DNA of 64,000 nt from Klebsiella quasipneumoniae subsp. quasipneumoniae (GCF_020525925.1 NZ_CP084876.1:3658001-3722000), one strand, 5' to 3'; counted from the first letter of the stretch, positions 8,292 through 18,071 are shown. The notes: generated by a model from the sequence alone, not told the origin. Made by a program: numbers and translations.

Positions 8292-9080
8292 ATGCAGGCC
8301 GAAATTCTTCTCACCCTTAAGCTTCAGCAGCGCCTGTTTGCCGACCCCCGGCGGATCGCCCTGCTCAAACAGATTGACCAGACCGGTTCGATAAGCCAGG
8401 GGGCGAAGCACGCGGGTATCAGCTATAAAAGCGCGTGGGATGCCATCAACGAGATGAACCAGCTCAGCGAACAGCCGCTGGTGGATCGCGCCACCGGCGG
8501 CAAAGGCGGCGGCGGCGCGGTGCTGACCCGCTACGGGCAGCGTCTGATCCAACTGTACGATCTGCTGGCGCAGATCCAGCAGAAAGCGTTTGATGTGCTC
8601 AGCGATGACGACGCCCTGCCGCTGGACAGCCTGCTGGCGGCCATCTCGCGCTTTTCCCTGCAAACCAGCGCCCGCAACCAGTGGTTCGGCACTATCACCG
8701 GCCGCGATCGCCAGCAGGTGCAGCAGCACGTCGAGGTGCTGCTGGCCGACGGGCAGACCCGCCTGAACGTCGCCATTACTGCCCAAAGCGCTGAAAAGCT
8801 GGGGCTCGATGAGGGCCAGGAGGTGCTGGTCCTGTTGAAAGCGCCCTGGGTTGGCATCACCCTCGACCCGGCGGTGGCCCGCCAGGCCGAGAACCAGCTG
8901 TCGGGTCGCATCAGCCATATCGAATGCGGCTCCGGGCAGTGCGAAGTGCTGATGACCCTTGCGGACGGCCAGACCCTGTGCGCCACCCTGCCGCAGGCCC
9001 AGACCTCTGGCCTGACCGAAGGGACGGAGGCGATCGCGTACTTCAACGCCGATCGCATCATTCTCGCTACATTATGCTGA
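8292..9080 (+). CDS. modE: Molybdate-responsive transcriptional regulator ModE
   Basis: 262 residues from MQAEILLTLK; a frame extension to 8205 lacks family similarity. Residues 1-110 are a LysR-like winged helix (SISQGAKHAGISYKSAWDAI) followed by a glycine-rich KGGGGA turn. Residues 125-262 contain two Mop-type oxyanion folds (SARNQWFGTI and VAITAQSAE...). Dimeric ModE binds MoO4 and represses modABC, for which a box is present at 7866-7889. It is divergent from acrZ and followed by modF. Confidence 0.96.
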   Translation: MQAEILLTLKLQQRLFADPRRIALLKQIDQTGSISQGAKHAGISYKSAWDAINEMNQLSEQPLVDRATGGKGGGGAVLTRYGQRLIQLYDLLAQIQQKAFDVLSDDDALPLDSLLAAISRFSLQTSARNQWFGTITGRDRQQVQQHVEVLLADGQTRLNVAITAQSAEKLGLDEGQEVLVLLKAPWVGITLDPAVARQAENQLSGRISHIECGSGQCEVLMTLADGQTLCATLPQAQTSGLTEGTEAIAYFNADRIILATLC

Positions 9081-9147
9081 CCCCATTGACATTGCGCGCC
9101 TGACGTCGTATCCCTGATGCACATCGCTGCAAAAAATGGGATACATC

Positions 9148-10620
9148 ATGTCATCATTGCAAATTTCGCAAGGCACGTTTCGCCTGAGCGATACAAAAAC
9201 CTTAAAAATAGACCACCTGAGCGTGGCGGCGGGTGAAAGCTGGGCGTTCGTCGGCAGCAACGGCAGCGGCAAGTCCGCCCTCGCGCGGGCCCTGGCCGGC
9301 GACCTGACCCTGCTCAGCGGCCAGCGCGACAGCCTCTTCTCCCGCGTAACCCGCCTCTCCTTCGAACAGCTGCAGAAGCTGGTCAGCGACGAGTGGCAGC
9401 GCAATAACACCGACCTGCTCAGCCCCGGAGAAGAAGATACCGGACGCACTACCGCGGAGATTATTCAGGATGAGGTGAAAGATCCGGCCCGCTGCGCGCA
9501 GCTTGCCGAACAGTTTGCCATCAGCGCCCTGTTGGACCGCCGCTTTAAGTATCTGTCCACTGGCGAAACGCGTAAGACCCTGCTGTGCCAGGCCCTGATG
9601 AGCGATCCGCAACTGCTGATCCTCGACGAGCCGTTCGACGGCCTCGACGTCAACTCCCGCCAGCAGCTGGCCGCCCTGCTGGCCGACCTGCATCGCGCCG
9701 GCATCACCCTGGTGCTGGTGCTCAACCGTTTCGATGAGATCCCGGACTTTGTGCAATACGCCGGCGTGCTGGCTGATTGCCTCCTCAGCGAGACCGGCGA
9801 GAAGCACGCTCTGCTGCAGCAGGCGCTGGTCGCCCAGCTGGCGCACAGTGAAAAACTGGACGGTATCACCCTGCCGGAGCCGGATGCCCCACCGGCCCGC
9901 CATACGCTGACGGAGACGGCGCCGCGTATCGTCCTCAATGACGGGGTGGTCTCCTACAACGATCGCCCGGTCATCAACCACCTCTCCTGGACCGTAAACC
10001 CTGGAGAACACTGGCAGATCGTCGGCCCCAACGGCGCGGGTAAATCCACCCTCTTAAGCCTTATCACCGGCGATCACCCCCAGGGCTACAGCAACGATCT
10101 CACCCTCTTTGGCCGTCGGCGCGGCAGCGGCGAGACCATCTGGGATATTAAAAAGCATATCGGCTACGTCAGCAGCAGCCTGCATCTGGACTACCGGGTC
10201 AGCACCAACGTCCGCAACGTGATTCTGTCGGGCTATTTTGACTCGATCGGCATTTATCAGGCGGTGTCGGATAAACAGCATAAGCTGGTGCAGCAATGGC
10301 TGGATATTCTCGGCATCGATAAGCGCACCGCCGACGCGCCGTTTCACAGCCTGTCGTGGGGCCAGCAGCGGCTGGCGCTTATCGTCCGCGCGCTGGTGAA
10401 GCATCCAACCCTGCTGATCCTTGATGAACCGCTGCAGGGGCTGGATCCCCTCAATCGCCAGCTGGTGCGCCGCTTCGTCGACGTCCTGATTGGCGAAGGC
10501 GCCACGCAGCTGCTGTTTGTCTCGCACCATGCGGAAGATGCCCCGGACTGTATTACCCATCGCCTGGCGTTCGTTCCCAGTGGAGACGGTTACACTTATC
10601 AGCTCGGCCCCGTGGCCTGA
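9148..10620 (+). CDS. modF: ModF, twin-ATPase ABC protein
   Basis: 490 residues with two fused ABC domains. Walker A motifs are GSNGSGKSA (N half) and GPNGAGKST (C half). Walker B motifs are LLILDEPFDGLD and LLILDEPLQGLD; signatures are LSTGETRK and LSWGQQRL. There are no membrane segments. It was historically called PhrA (photorepair) and is linked with modE, but its cellular role is not settled. The ATG at 9148 matches the E. coli N-terminus MSSLQI; the frame opens 12 nt earlier. It follows modE by 67 nt, likely in one transcript. Confidence 0.93.
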   Translation: MSSLQISQGTFRLSDTKTLKIDHLSVAAGESWAFVGSNGSGKSALARALAGDLTLLSGQRDSLFSRVTRLSFEQLQKLVSDEWQRNNTDLLSPGEEDTGRTTAEIIQDEVKDPARCAQLAEQFAISALLDRRFKYLSTGETRKTLLCQALMSDPQLLILDEPFDGLDVNSRQQLAALLADLHRAGITLVLVLNRFDEIPDFVQYAGVLADCLLSETGEKHALLQQALVAQLAHSEKLDGITLPEPDAPPARHTLTETAPRIVLNDGVVSYNDRPVINHLSWTVNPGEHWQIVGPNGAGKSTLLSLITGDHPQGYSNDLTLFGRRRGSGETIWDIKKHIGYVSSSLHLDYRVSTNVRNVILSGYFDSIGIYQAVSDKQHKLVQQWLDILGIDKRTADAPFHSLSWGQQRLALIVRALVKHPTLLILDEPLQGLDPLNRQLVRRFVDVLIGEGATQLLFVSHHAEDAPDCITHRLAFVPSGDGYTYQLGPVA

Positions 10621-10632
10621 CGCCCCCTGCCG

Positions 10633-10658
10633 GGGATCGCAAGATCCCTGGTATTTTT
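10633..10658 (+). terminator. Terminator of modE-modF
   Basis: GGGATC-GCAA-GATCCC stem 12 nt after the modF stop, then TGGTATTTTT. Confidence 0.6.
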
Positions 10659-10735
10659 CAGAAAAATAGCGCCTTACTCATCTAACAAGATGTATTTTAA
10701 ACAAAATATATTAAACGATGCCGTTTCACTCTTGA

Positions 10736-10751
10736 GTGTAAACGATTCCAC
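10736..10751 (+). promoter_or_regulatory. Gal operator OE
   Basis: GTGTAAACGATTCCAC fits the GalR/GalS operator consensus and matches the E. coli external operator. It lies about 50 nt upstream of the gal -10 elements. Confidence 0.92.
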
Positions 10752-10773
10752 TAACTTGTTCTGTGTCACACTT
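10752..10773 (-). promoter_or_regulatory. CRP site of the gal promoter
   Basis: On the minus strand AAGTGTGACA begins the site, the same half-site as in E. coli gal, followed by a weak second half. It directly adjoins OE, as expected for CRP activation of P1 and exclusion of P2. Confidence 0.7.
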
Positions 10774-10786
10774 TTCACTTCTTTGA

Positions 10787-10797
10787 TATGCTATCTT
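10787..10797 (+). promoter_or_regulatory. Overlapping gal P2 and P1 -10 elements
   Basis: TATGCTAT at 10787-10794 is the P2 -10, identical to E. coli over seven bases. The P1 -10 begins 5 nt later as an extended TGCTATCTT, which differs from E. coli TATGGTT but keeps the upstream TG. The start codon of galE follows 33 nt later. Confidence 0.65.
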
Positions 10798-10829
10798 CCT
10801 CATACACGATAAGCCGAATGGAGCGAATC

Positions 10830-11846
10830 ATGAAAGTTCTGGTTACAGGTGGTAGCGGTTACATTGGAAGTCATACCTGCGTTCAACTGCTGCTGCAGGG
10901 GCATGAGGTGGTGATCCTCGACAATCTCTGCAACAGCAAGCGCAGCGTACTGCCGGTGATTGAGCGTCTCGGCGGCAAAGAAGCCACCTTTATTGAAGGC
11001 GATATTCGTAACGAAGCGCTGATGACCGAGATCCTCCACGATCACGCCATTGAAGCGGTGATCCACTTCGCCGGGCTGAAAGCCGTCGGGGAGTCCGTCG
11101 CCAAGCCGCTGGAATATTACGACAATAACGTCACCGGCACACTGAAATTAGTCTCCGCCATGCGCGCCGCGGGCGTGAAGAACTTCATCTTTAGCTCCTC
11201 CGCCACCGTCTACGGCGACCAGCCGAAAATCCCGTATGTCGAAAGCTTCCCGACCGGCACCCCGCAAAGCCCCTACGGTAAAAGCAAACTGATGGTGGAG
11301 CAAATACTGACCGACCTGCAAAAAGCGCAGCCGGAGTGGAGCATTGCGCTGCTGCGCTACTTCAACCCGGTCGGCGCCCACCCGTCGGGCGACATGGGCG
11401 AAGACCCGCAGGGGATCCCGAATAACCTGATGCCCTACATCGCCCAGGTCGCCGTTGGCCGCCGCGAATCGCTGGCCGTGTTTGGTAACGACTACCCGAC
11501 CGAAGATGGCACCGGCGTGCGCGATTATATCCACGTGATGGACCTTGCCGACGGCCACGTCGCGGCCATGGAAAAACTGGCTGACAAAGCCGGGGTCCAT
11601 ATCTACAACCTTGGCGCCGGCGTCGGCAGCAGCGTGCTCGACGTGGTCAATGCTTTCAGCAAGGCCTGCGGCAAACCGATTAACTACCATTTCGCGCCGC
11701 GCCGCGATGGCGACCTCCCGGCCTACTGGGCGGATGCCGCCAAGGCCGACCGCGAGCTGAACTGGCGCGTGACGCGCAACCTGGACGAAATGGCGCAGGA
11801 CACCTGGAACTGGCAGTCCCGCCATCCGCAGGGTTATCCAGACTAA
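10830..11846 (+). CDS. galE: UDP-glucose 4-epimerase
   Basis: 338 residues from MKVLVTGGSGYIGSH, the E. coli length; the open frame before 10830 is promoter DNA. The Rossmann NAD motif GGSGYIG is at residues 7-13. The catalytic YGKSK (Tyr149, Lys153) and upstream Ser in SSSATVYG are intact. It interconverts UDP-galactose and UDP-glucose in the Leloir pathway and supplies UDP-galactose for surface polysaccharides. It is the first gene of galETKM, with the internal operator in its first codons. Confidence 0.98.
   Translation: MKVLVTGGSGYIGSHTCVQLLLQGHEVVILDNLCNSKRSVLPVIERLGGKEATFIEGDIRNEALMTEILHDHAIEAVIHFAGLKAVGESVAKPLEYYDNNVTGTLKLVSAMRAAGVKNFIFSSSATVYGDQPKIPYVESFPTGTPQSPYGKSKLMVEQILTDLQKAQPEWSIALLRYFNPVGAHPSGDMGEDPQGIPNNLMPYIAQVAVGRRESLAVFGNDYPTEDGTGVRDYIHVMDLADGHVAAMEKLADKAGVHIYNLGAGVGSSVLDVVNAFSKACGKPINYHFAPRRDGDLPAYWADAAKADRELNWRVTRNLDEMAQDTWNWQSRHPQGYPD
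10849..10864 (+). promoter_or_regulatory. Gal internal operator OI inside galE
   Basis: GTGGTAGCGGTTACAT lies in codons 7-12 of galE and encodes part of the GGSGYIG motif. Paired with OE 113 bp upstream it has the spacing for a GalR-HU repression loop. Confidence 0.88.
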
Positions 11847-11855
11847 GGAACCTTC

Positions 11856-12902
11856 ATGAGCGTATTTAACCCCGTTGACCATCCGCATCGTCGTTATAAT
11901 CCGTTAACCGGGCAGTGGATTCTGGTTTCTCCGCATCGCGCCAAGCGCCCCTGGCAGGGAGCGCAGGAGACGCCGGCGAAACAGACCTTGCCGGCCCACG
12001 ATCCGGACTGTTTCCTGTGCCCGGGCAACACCCGGGTCACCGGCGACACGAATCCGAATTACACCGGCACCTACGTGTTTACCAACGACTTTGCGGCCCT
12101 GATGACCGACACGCCGGATGCCCCGGAGAGTGACGATCCGCTGATGCGCTGCCAAAGCGCGCGCGGCACCAGTCGGGTGATCTGCTTCTCGCCAGACCAC
12201 AGCAAAACGCTGCCGGAACTGAGCCTTGAAGCGCTGGAAGGCGTGGTTAAAGCGTGGCAGGAACAGACCGCGGACCTCGGGAAAAGCTACCCGTGGGTGC
12301 AGGTCTTTGAAAACAAAGGAGCAGCGATGGGCTGCTCCAACCCACACCCGCACGGTCAGGTATGGGCCAACAGCTTCCTGCCTAATGAAGCGGAACGGGA
12401 AGACCGTCTCCAGAAAGCGTATTACGCCAGCCAGGGCCAGCCGATGCTGCTGGACTATGCCCGGCGCGAACTGGCCGACGGCAGCCGCACGGTGGTCGAC
12501 ACCGATCACTGGCTGGCGGTCGTGCCCTACTGGGCCGCATGGCCGTTCGAAACGCTGCTGCTGCCGAAAGCGCCCGTGCAGCGTATTACCGATTTAACCG
12601 ACGCCCAGCGCAGCGATCTGGCGCTGGCGTTGAAAAAGCTGACCAGCCGTTACGACAACCTGTTCCAGTGCTCATTCCCCTACTCCATGGGCTGGCACGG
12701 CGCGCCGTTTAACGATGAAGACCATAACCACTGGCAGCTTCACGCCCACTTTTATCCGCCGCTGCTGCGCTCCGCGACGGTCCGCAAGTTTATGGTTGGC
12801 TACGAAATGCTGGCCGAAACGCAGCGCGATCTCACCGCCGAGCAAGCTGCCGAACGACTGCGCGCCGTCAGCGACGTCCATTTTCGTGAATCCGGAGTGT
12901 AA
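11856..12902 (+). CDS. galT: Galactose-1-phosphate uridylyltransferase
   Basis: 348 residues. The active site is NPHPHGQVW near residue 163, whose second histidine carries the uridylyl group. Zinc and iron ligands C52, C55 (CFLCPGN) and the [13 protein letters not shown] histidine cluster are present. It transfers UMP from UDP-glucose to galactose-1-phosphate. It starts 9 nt after galE with AAGGAA upstream. Its TAA stop overlaps one possible galK start by a base. Confidence 0.98.
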   Translation: MSVFNPVDHPHRRYNPLTGQWILVSPHRAKRPWQGAQETPAKQTLPAHDPDCFLCPGNTRVTGDTNPNYTGTYVFTNDFAALMTDTPDAPESDDPLMRCQSARGTSRVICFSPDHSKTLPELSLEALEGVVKAWQEQTADLGKSYPWVQVFENKGAAMGCSNPHPHGQVWANSFLPNEAEREDRLQKAYYASQGQPMLLDYARRELADGSRTVVDTDHWLAVVPYWAAWPFETLLLPKAPVQRITDLTDAQRSDLALALKKLTSRYDNLFQCSFPYSMGWHGAPFNDEDHNHWQLHAHFYPPLLRSATVRKFMVGYEMLAETQRDLTAEQAAERLRAVSDVHFRESGV

Positions 12903-12904
12903 TG

Positions 12905-14053
12905 ATGAGTCTGAAAGAGAAAACCCAAACCCTGTTTGCTGAGGCCTTCGGCTACCCGGCCAGCCATGTCATTCAGGCGCCAGGCCGCGTCAACCTGATC
13001 GGCGAGCATACCGATTACAACGACGGCTTTGTGCTGCCCTGCGCCATCGACTACCAGACGGTGATCAGCTGTGCGCCGCGCGACGATCGTACCGTGCGGG
13101 TGATTGCCGCCGATTACGACAATCAGACCGACGAATTCTCTCTCGACGCGCCGATTCTCAGCCACGACACCCAGCAGTGGTCGAACTATGTCCGCGGCGT
13201 GGTGAAGCATCTGCAACAGCGGAACAGCCACTTCGGCGGCGCAGATCTGGTGATCAGCGGCAATGTGCCGCAGGGCGCAGGCTTAAGCTCCTCAGCCTCG
13301 CTGGAGGTTGCCGTCGGCACCGTGTTCCAGCAGCTCTACCATCTGCCGCTGGACGGCGCGCAAATCGCCCTCAACGGCCAGGAGGCGGAAAATCAGTTCG
13401 TCGGCTGCAACTGCGGGATCATGGATCAGCTGATTTCGGCGCTGGGCAAAAAAGACCATGCGCTGCTGATCGACTGCCGCTCGCTGGGCACCAAAGCCGT
13501 CTCGATGCCGAAAGGCGTCGCGGTGGTGATCATCAACAGCAACTTTAAGCGCACCCTCGTCGGCAGCGAGTACAACACCCGTCGCGAACAGTGCGAGACC
13601 GGCGCGCGCTTCTTCCAGCAGCCCGCTCTGCGCGATGTCACCCTTGAGCAATTCAACGCTGTCGCCCATGAGCTGGATCCGGTGGTGGCGAAGCGGGTAC
13701 GTCATGTGCTGACGGAGAATGCCCGCACCGTGGAAGCCGCCAGCGCCCTTGAAAAAGGCGACCTGAAGCGGATGGGCGAGCTGATGGCCGAATCCCACGC
13801 CTCGATGCGCGATGATTTCGAGATCACCGTCCCGCAGATCGACACCCTGGTGGAGATCGTCAAGGCGACAATCGGCGATAAGGGCGGCGTGCGCATGACC
13901 GGCGGCGGTTTTGGCGGCTGTGTGGTAGCGCTGGTCCCGGAAGATCTGGTCGATACCGTTCAGCAGGCCGTTGCCAACGAGTATGAAGCGAAAACCGGAA
14001 TTAAAGAGACGTTTTATGTCTGCAAACCGTCACAGGGGGCTGGTCAATGGTAA
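12905..14053 (+). CDS. galK: Galactokinase
   Basis: 382 residues from [10 protein letters not shown]. The GHMP-kinase motifs are all present: galactose-binding [15 protein letters not shown] (residues 27-41), ATP-binding [11 protein letters not shown], and the C-terminal GGGFGGC. It phosphorylates alpha-D-galactose at C1. Two adjacent ATGs exist at 12902 and 12905; the second has 7-nt spacing from GGAG and matches the E. coli start. It overlaps galM by 7 nt, suggesting coupling. Confidence 0.98.
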   Translation: MSLKEKTQTLFAEAFGYPASHVIQAPGRVNLIGEHTDYNDGFVLPCAIDYQTVISCAPRDDRTVRVIAADYDNQTDEFSLDAPILSHDTQQWSNYVRGVVKHLQQRNSHFGGADLVISGNVPQGAGLSSSASLEVAVGTVFQQLYHLPLDGAQIALNGQEAENQFVGCNCGIMDQLISALGKKDHALLIDCRSLGTKAVSMPKGVAVVIINSNFKRTLVGSEYNTRREQCETGARFFQQPALRDVTLEQFNAVAHELDPVVAKRVRHVLTENARTVEAASALEKGDLKRMGELMAESHASMRDDFEITVPQIDTLVEIVKATIGDKGGVRMTGGGFGGCVVALVPEDLVDTVQQAVANEYEAKTGIKETFYVCKPSQGAGQW

Positions 14054-15090
14054 CGCAAACTACCGCGCTGGCGCCGGACGGCCAGCCATGGCAGCAGGTA
14101 ACCCTGCGCAATAAGGCGGGGATGACCGTCACCGTGGCGGACTGGGGCGCGACGCTGCTCAGCGCCGAGGTGCCGCTGGCCGATGGCAGCGTGCGCCATC
14201 CGCTGCTGGGCTGCGCAAAGCTGGAAGACTATGCCCGCCAGGCCGCGTTTCTTGGCGCCTCGGTAGGCCGCTACGCCAACCGTATCGGCAATAGCCGCTT
14301 CCCGCTTGACGGCCAGCTCGTCACCGTCACGCCGTCAAACGACGCGGGCCACCAGCTTCACGGCGGCCCGGAAGGTTTTGATAAACGCCGCTGGCGCATC
14401 GTCCGCGCTGACGAGCAGGAAGCGCTGTTCGCCCTGACCTCGCCCGATGGCGATCAAGGCTTTCCGGGCACTCTGCAGGCCACCGCGCACTATCGTCTGA
14501 CCGACGATAACCGCATCGCGATTACCTATCGCGCCACCGTGGACCAAGCCTGCCCGGTGAACATGACCAATCACGTCTATTTCAACCTCGACGGTGACCA
14601 GGGCGACGTGCGCCAGCACCAGCTGCAGATCCTCGCCCATCGCTATTTGCCGGTGGAAAGCGATGGTATCCCGGGCGGCGGACTCAAAGACGTCGCCGGC
14701 ACCAGCTTTGATTTCCGCCAGCCGAAAACCATCGCCGCCGACTTCCTCGCGGATGCCGATCAGCAAAAGGTAAAGGGTTACGACCATGCCTTCCTGCTGG
14801 ACGCCAGAGGCGACGCCAGTCAACCTGCGGCGCAGGTCTGGTCGCAGGACGGTAAGCTGCAGATGACGGTCTATACCTCCGCTCCGGCGCTACAGTTTTA
14901 TTCCGGCAACTATCTCGGCGGCACCCCGTCGCAGACGACGGAACCCTACGCCGACTGGCAGGGGCTGGCGCTGGAGAGCGAATTCCTGCCGGATTCGCCG
15001 AATCATCCGGAATGGCCGCAGCCGGACTGTGTGTTACGTCCAGGCCAGGAGTACGTCAGCCTGACGGAATATCAGTTTATTGCCCGCTAA
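14047..15090 (+). CDS. galM: Galactose mutarotase (aldose 1-epimerase)
   Basis: 347 residues. The mutarotase hallmarks are GRYANRI (residue 78 on), [12 protein letters not shown], the catalytic His in [12 protein letters not shown], and the catalytic Glu in [15 protein letters not shown]. It converts beta- to alpha-D-galactose for GalK. It overlaps galK by 7 nt and is the last gene of the gal operon, followed by a GC-rich hairpin. Confidence 0.97.
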   Translation: MVTQTTALAPDGQPWQQVTLRNKAGMTVTVADWGATLLSAEVPLADGSVRHPLLGCAKLEDYARQAAFLGASVGRYANRIGNSRFPLDGQLVTVTPSNDAGHQLHGGPEGFDKRRWRIVRADEQEALFALTSPDGDQGFPGTLQATAHYRLTDDNRIAITYRATVDQACPVNMTNHVYFNLDGDQGDVRQHQLQILAHRYLPVESDGIPGGGLKDVAGTSFDFRQPKTIAADFLADADQQKVKGYDHAFLLDARGDASQPAAQVWSQDGKLQMTVYTSAPALQFYSGNYLGGTPSQTTEPYADWQGLALESEFLPDSPNHPEWPQPDCVLRPGQEYVSLTEYQFIAR

Positions 15091-15094
15091 TCGC

Positions 15095-15118
15095 CAGCGC
15101 CCTCCGCCGGGGGCGCTG
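15095..15118 (+). terminator. Hairpin ending the gal operon
   Basis: CAGCGCCC-N8-GGGCGCTG four nt after the galM stop, followed by AGTTTCG. The T tract is short, so termination may be partial. Confidence 0.6.
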
Positions 15119-15260
15119 AGTTTCGTCCCCGCCCTCCTCTCTACCGACTCTTTTTTCAGCAATCTGCTCTATTTTCCGTCATCAAAGGACAAAAAAATAA
15201 CCTGTGTTTTACAAGCACCTTACACTGAGCCACTATTTTCGCTATGGTTAGGGATAAGCA

Positions 15261-15284
15261 TTGCCGTGAGCCAAATCACGGCAA
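15261..15284 (+). promoter_or_regulatory. Perfect palindrome upstream of gpmA, CRP-like
   Basis: TTGCCGTGA-GCCAAA-TCACGGCAA: nine-base arms, six-base spacer. The core CGTGA-N6-TCACG has the CRP spacing with one change per half-site. It abuts a Fur-like box. Confidence 0.5.
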
Positions 15285-15303
15285 TATAATGAGAATAGTT
15301 ATC
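15285..15303 (+). promoter_or_regulatory. Fur box upstream of gpmA
   Basis: TATAATGAGAATAGTTATC matches the 19-bp Fur consensus at 15 positions. E. coli gpmA is Fur-repressed, in keeping with this site 77 nt before the start codon. Confidence 0.65.
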
Positions 15304-15380
15304 AATCAATAACACATACACCAACATATTCAGCGCACCGTTCGCGGCGCGAGGGATGGCGTGTAGAGAGGAGTAAGAGA

Positions 15381-16133
15381 ATGGCTGTAACTAAGCTGGT
15401 ACTGGTTCGTCATGGCGAAAGCCAGTGGAACAACGAAAACCGCTTCACCGGTTGGTACGACGTTGATCTGTCCGAGAAAGGCGTTAGCGAAGCGAAAGCA
15501 GCAGGTAAACTGCTGAAGGCTGAAGGCTTCAGCTTTGATTTTGCTTATACCTCCGTGCTGAAACGTGCCATCCACACCCTGTGGAACGTGCTGGACGAAC
15601 TGGATCAGGCCTGGCTGCCGGTTGAGAAATCCTGGAAGCTGAACGAGCGTCATTACGGCGCGCTGCAGGGCCTGAACAAAGCGGAAACTGCTGAGAAATA
15701 CGGTGACGAGCAGGTTAAACAGTGGCGTCGCGGCTTCGCCGTTACTCCGCCGGAGCTGACCAAAGACGACGAGCGCTACCCGGGCCACGATCCGCGCTAT
15801 GCAAAACTGACCGACGCGGAACTGCCGACCACTGAAAGCCTGGCGCTGACCATCGACCGCGTCGTGCCTTACTGGAACGAAACCATTCTGCCGCGCCTGA
15901 AAAGCGGTGAGCGCGTGATCATCGCCGCTCACGGTAACTCCCTGCGCGCGCTGGTGAAATACCTCGACAACATGGGCGAAGACGAGATCCTCGAACTGAA
16001 CATCCCGACCGGCGTACCGCTGGTGTATGAGTTCGATGAAAACTTCAAGCCGATCAAACATTACTATCTGGGCAATGCGGAAGAGATCGCGGCGAAAGCG
16101 GCTGCCGTCGCCAACCAGGGTAAAGCGAAGTAA
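15381..16133 (+). CDS. gpmA: 2,3-bisphosphoglycerate-dependent phosphoglycerate mutase
   Basis: 250 residues. [10 protein letters not shown] at residues 8-17 contains the phosphohistidine; the second active His is in [10 protein letters not shown]. The [14 protein letters not shown] segment binds substrate. It interconverts 3- and 2-phosphoglycerate in glycolysis. An AGAGGAGT ribosome site precedes it. Codon use is strongly biased to preferred codons, as expected for an abundant enzyme. It is monocistronic, closed by a bidirectional terminator shared with aroG. Confidence 0.98.
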
Positions 16134-16150
16134 TTTCCCCCGGTGAAAAT

Positions 16151-16180
16151 AAAAAAGCGTGGAAATCTCCACGCTTTTTT
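16151..16180. terminator. Bidirectional terminator between gpmA and aroG
   Basis: AAAAAAGCGTGGA and TCCACGCTTTTTT form a perfect 13-bp stem with a four-base loop. It serves both convergent genes. Confidence 0.93.
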
Positions 16181-16206
16181 TATGACCTGCGCGAGCGCAA
16201 CGTAGC

Positions 16207-17259
16207 TTAGCCGCGGCGGGTTTTCACCGCTTCCGCCAGCTGACGCAGGATCGCTTCGGTATCCTCCCAGCCGATGCAGGCGTCGGTGACGCTCTTGCCG
16301 TAGGTCAGCGGTTCACCGCTCTCGAGGCTCTGGTTGCCTTCCACCAGATGGCTTTCAATCATCACGCCCATAATGGCGCGCTCGCCGCCGGCAATCTGCT
16401 GGCATACGTCGGTGCCTACTTCCATCTGCTTCTTGAACTGCTTGCTGGAGTTGGCGTGGCTGAAGTCGATCATCACCTGAGCCGGCAGGCCCGCTTTCGC
16501 CAGACCGATTTTCACCTCCGCCACGTGCTTCGCGCTGTAGTTCGGCTCTTTGCCGCCGCGCAGAATAATATGGCAGTCGCCGTTGCCGCTGGTATTGACG
16601 ATAGCGGAGTGGCCCCACTTGGTGACCGACAGGAAACAGTGCGGCGCGCCGGCGGCGTTAATCGCGTCGATAGCCACCTTGATGGTGCCATCGGTACCGT
16701 TTTTAAAGCCCACCGGGCAGGAGAGCCCCGAGGCGAGCTCGCGGTGCACCTGGGATTCGGTGGTACGCGCCCCAATGGCGCCCCAGCTCATCAGATCGGC
16801 GACATACTGCGGGGTGATCATATCGAGGAATTCCCCCGCCGCCGGCAGGCCGCTGTCGTTAATGTCCAGCAGCAGCTTGCGCGCAATGCGCAACCCGTCG
16901 TTGATGCGGAAGCTGTTATCCATATGGGGATCGTTGATAAGCCCTTTCCAGCCGACGGTGGTGCGCGGTTTCTCAAAATAGACGCGCATGACGATCTCGA
17001 GCTCGCCCTTCAGCGCCTCGCGCAGGGTCAGCAGACGGGAAGCGTACTCTTTCGCCGCCGCCGGGTCGTGAATAGAACAGGGCCCAATCACCACCAGCAG
17101 GCGGTCATCATCACCTTTGAGGATCTGGTGGATCGCTTTGCGAGCATGTGCAACGGTGTTTGCAGCATTTTCGGTAGCAGGGAATTTTTCCAGGAGCGCA
17201 ACGGGAGGTAATAATTCGTTGATCTCTTTAATGCGTAAATCGTCGTTCTGATAATTCAT
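16207..17259 (-). CDS. aroG: DAHP synthase, phenylalanine-sensitive
   Basis: 350 residues from MNYQNDDLRIKEI; a frame extension of ten residues to 17289 is not conserved. It condenses phosphoenolpyruvate and erythrose-4-phosphate, the first step of the shikimate pathway. GPCSIHD (metal Cys61), KPRTTVGWKG and IDFSHANSSK are the family active-site motifs. The N-terminal 45 residues and the IGARTTESQVHRE segment are typical of the AroG isoenzyme. A TyrR box lies 71 nt upstream. Confidence 0.97.
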   Translation of the reverse strand: MNYQNDDLRIKEINELLPPVALLEKFPATENAANTVAHARKAIHQILKGDDDRLLVVIGPCSIHDPAAAKEYASRLLTLREALKGELEIVMRVYFEKPRTTVGWKGLINDPHMDNSFRINDGLRIARKLLLDINDSGLPAAGEFLDMITPQYVADLMSWGAIGARTTESQVHRELASGLSCPVGFKNGTDGTIKVAIDAINAAGAPHCFLSVTKWGHSAIVNTSGNGDCHIILRGGKEPNYSAKHVAEVKIGLAKAGLPAQVMIDFSHANSSKQFKKQMEVGTDVCQQIAGGERAIMGVMIESHLVEGNQSLESGEPLTYGKSVTDACIGWEDTEAILRQLAEAVKTRRG

Positions 17260-17329
17260 CTTCTTTCCAGCGTTGCCATACTTATTCAATGAAATGCAAT
17301 CCCTCCAATCTATCTCTTCGCTGAAATAG

Positions 17330-17347
17330 TGTAAACGTGATTTTACA
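17330..17347 (-). promoter_or_regulatory. TyrR box upstream of aroG
   Basis: TGTAAA-N6-TTTACA, a perfect strong TyrR box. TyrR with phenylalanine or tryptophan represses aroG in E. coli. No other element is evident in the 315-nt gap between aroG and ybgS. Confidence 0.88.
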
Positions 17348-17574
17348 GTAGTGATGGAATAATCCTGGAAATAGGCAAAAATACGCCATAAAGTAGCGAA
17401 ACCAGACTCATGAACTACAATATTTAACTGTTAAAGCTAATTAAGTCTTACGTTTCAGGATTATATAGTGACACTGCGATCGTCTGCGGAGTCTTTAACC
17501 ATAGCGAGTCAGATCCCTGGCACACTTACCGCTGGAGGCGTAGTTACCGCTTCCCGACCCAACAGGAGTATCCG

Positions 17575-17982
17575 ATGAACATGAAAAAACTGACGACCCT
17601 TTTGCTCACCGCCACCTTAGGTCTTGCCAGCGGCGCGGCCCTGGCGGCAGACACCGGCGCCCAGTCCAACAATGGCCAGGCCAACTCTTCCGCTGATGCC
17701 GGTCAGGTGGCGCCGGACGCCCGTGAAAACGTGGCGCCGAATAACGTCGATAATAGCCAAATCAATTCTGGCTCTGGCACTGGCACTGGCACTGGCACTG
17801 GCACTGGCGGCACCATGCTTCATCCTGACGGCTCGACGATGAGCCAGGACAATATGTCGAGCGATGAGGTCCATAAAAACTCGATGTGTAAAGACGGCCG
17901 CTGTCCGGACACCGGTAAGAAGCTGGACAACGGCGACAGCATGAACCATGACAACAGCAAAACCGACGGCACTACCCAATAA
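17575..17982 (+). CDS. ybgS: Secreted hydrophilic protein YbgS
   Basis: 135 residues. A Sec signal peptide covers residues 1-24, ending ALAAD. The mature chain is disordered, rich in Asn, Asp, Gly and Ser, with a conserved core [16 protein letters not shown] and a paired-cysteine segment MCKDGRCPD. It matches E. coli YbgS (126 residues), a periplasmic protein of unknown function often called a homeobox-like protein without basis. The extra length is a Gly-Thr run encoded by five GGCACT hexamers. AGGAG lies 7 nt before the start. It is monocistronic with a strong terminator. Confidence 0.88.
   Translation: MNMKKLTTLLLTATLGLASGAALAADTGAQSNNGQANSSADAGQVAPDARENVAPNNVDNSQINSGSGTGTGTGTGTGGTMLHPDGSTMSQDNMSSDEVHKNSMCKDGRCPDTGKKLDNGDSMNHDNSKTDGTTQ
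17776..17805 (+). repeat. GGCACT hexanucleotide repeat in ybgS, five copies
   Basis: Five perfect tandem GGCACT units encode five Gly-Thr dipeptides just after the SGSG of YbgS. Copy changes would stay in frame. From memory, E. coli YbgS lacks this run. Confidence 0.95.
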
Positions 17983-17998
17983 TTGATGCGGTGAGTGC

Positions 17999-18039
17999 AA
18001 ACAGAGAAAAGGCGAGCCGGGCTCGCCTTTTCTCTGTTT
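17999..18039 (+). terminator. Terminator of ybgS
   Basis: Two 20-base arms (17999-18018 and 18020-18039) are perfectly complementary, with GC core GGCGAGCC and T-rich right arm. It is symmetrical and can act both ways. Confidence 0.88.
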
Positions 18040-18071
18040 GTTATCGTTCTCTGTTTATGATGTCATAGCGT

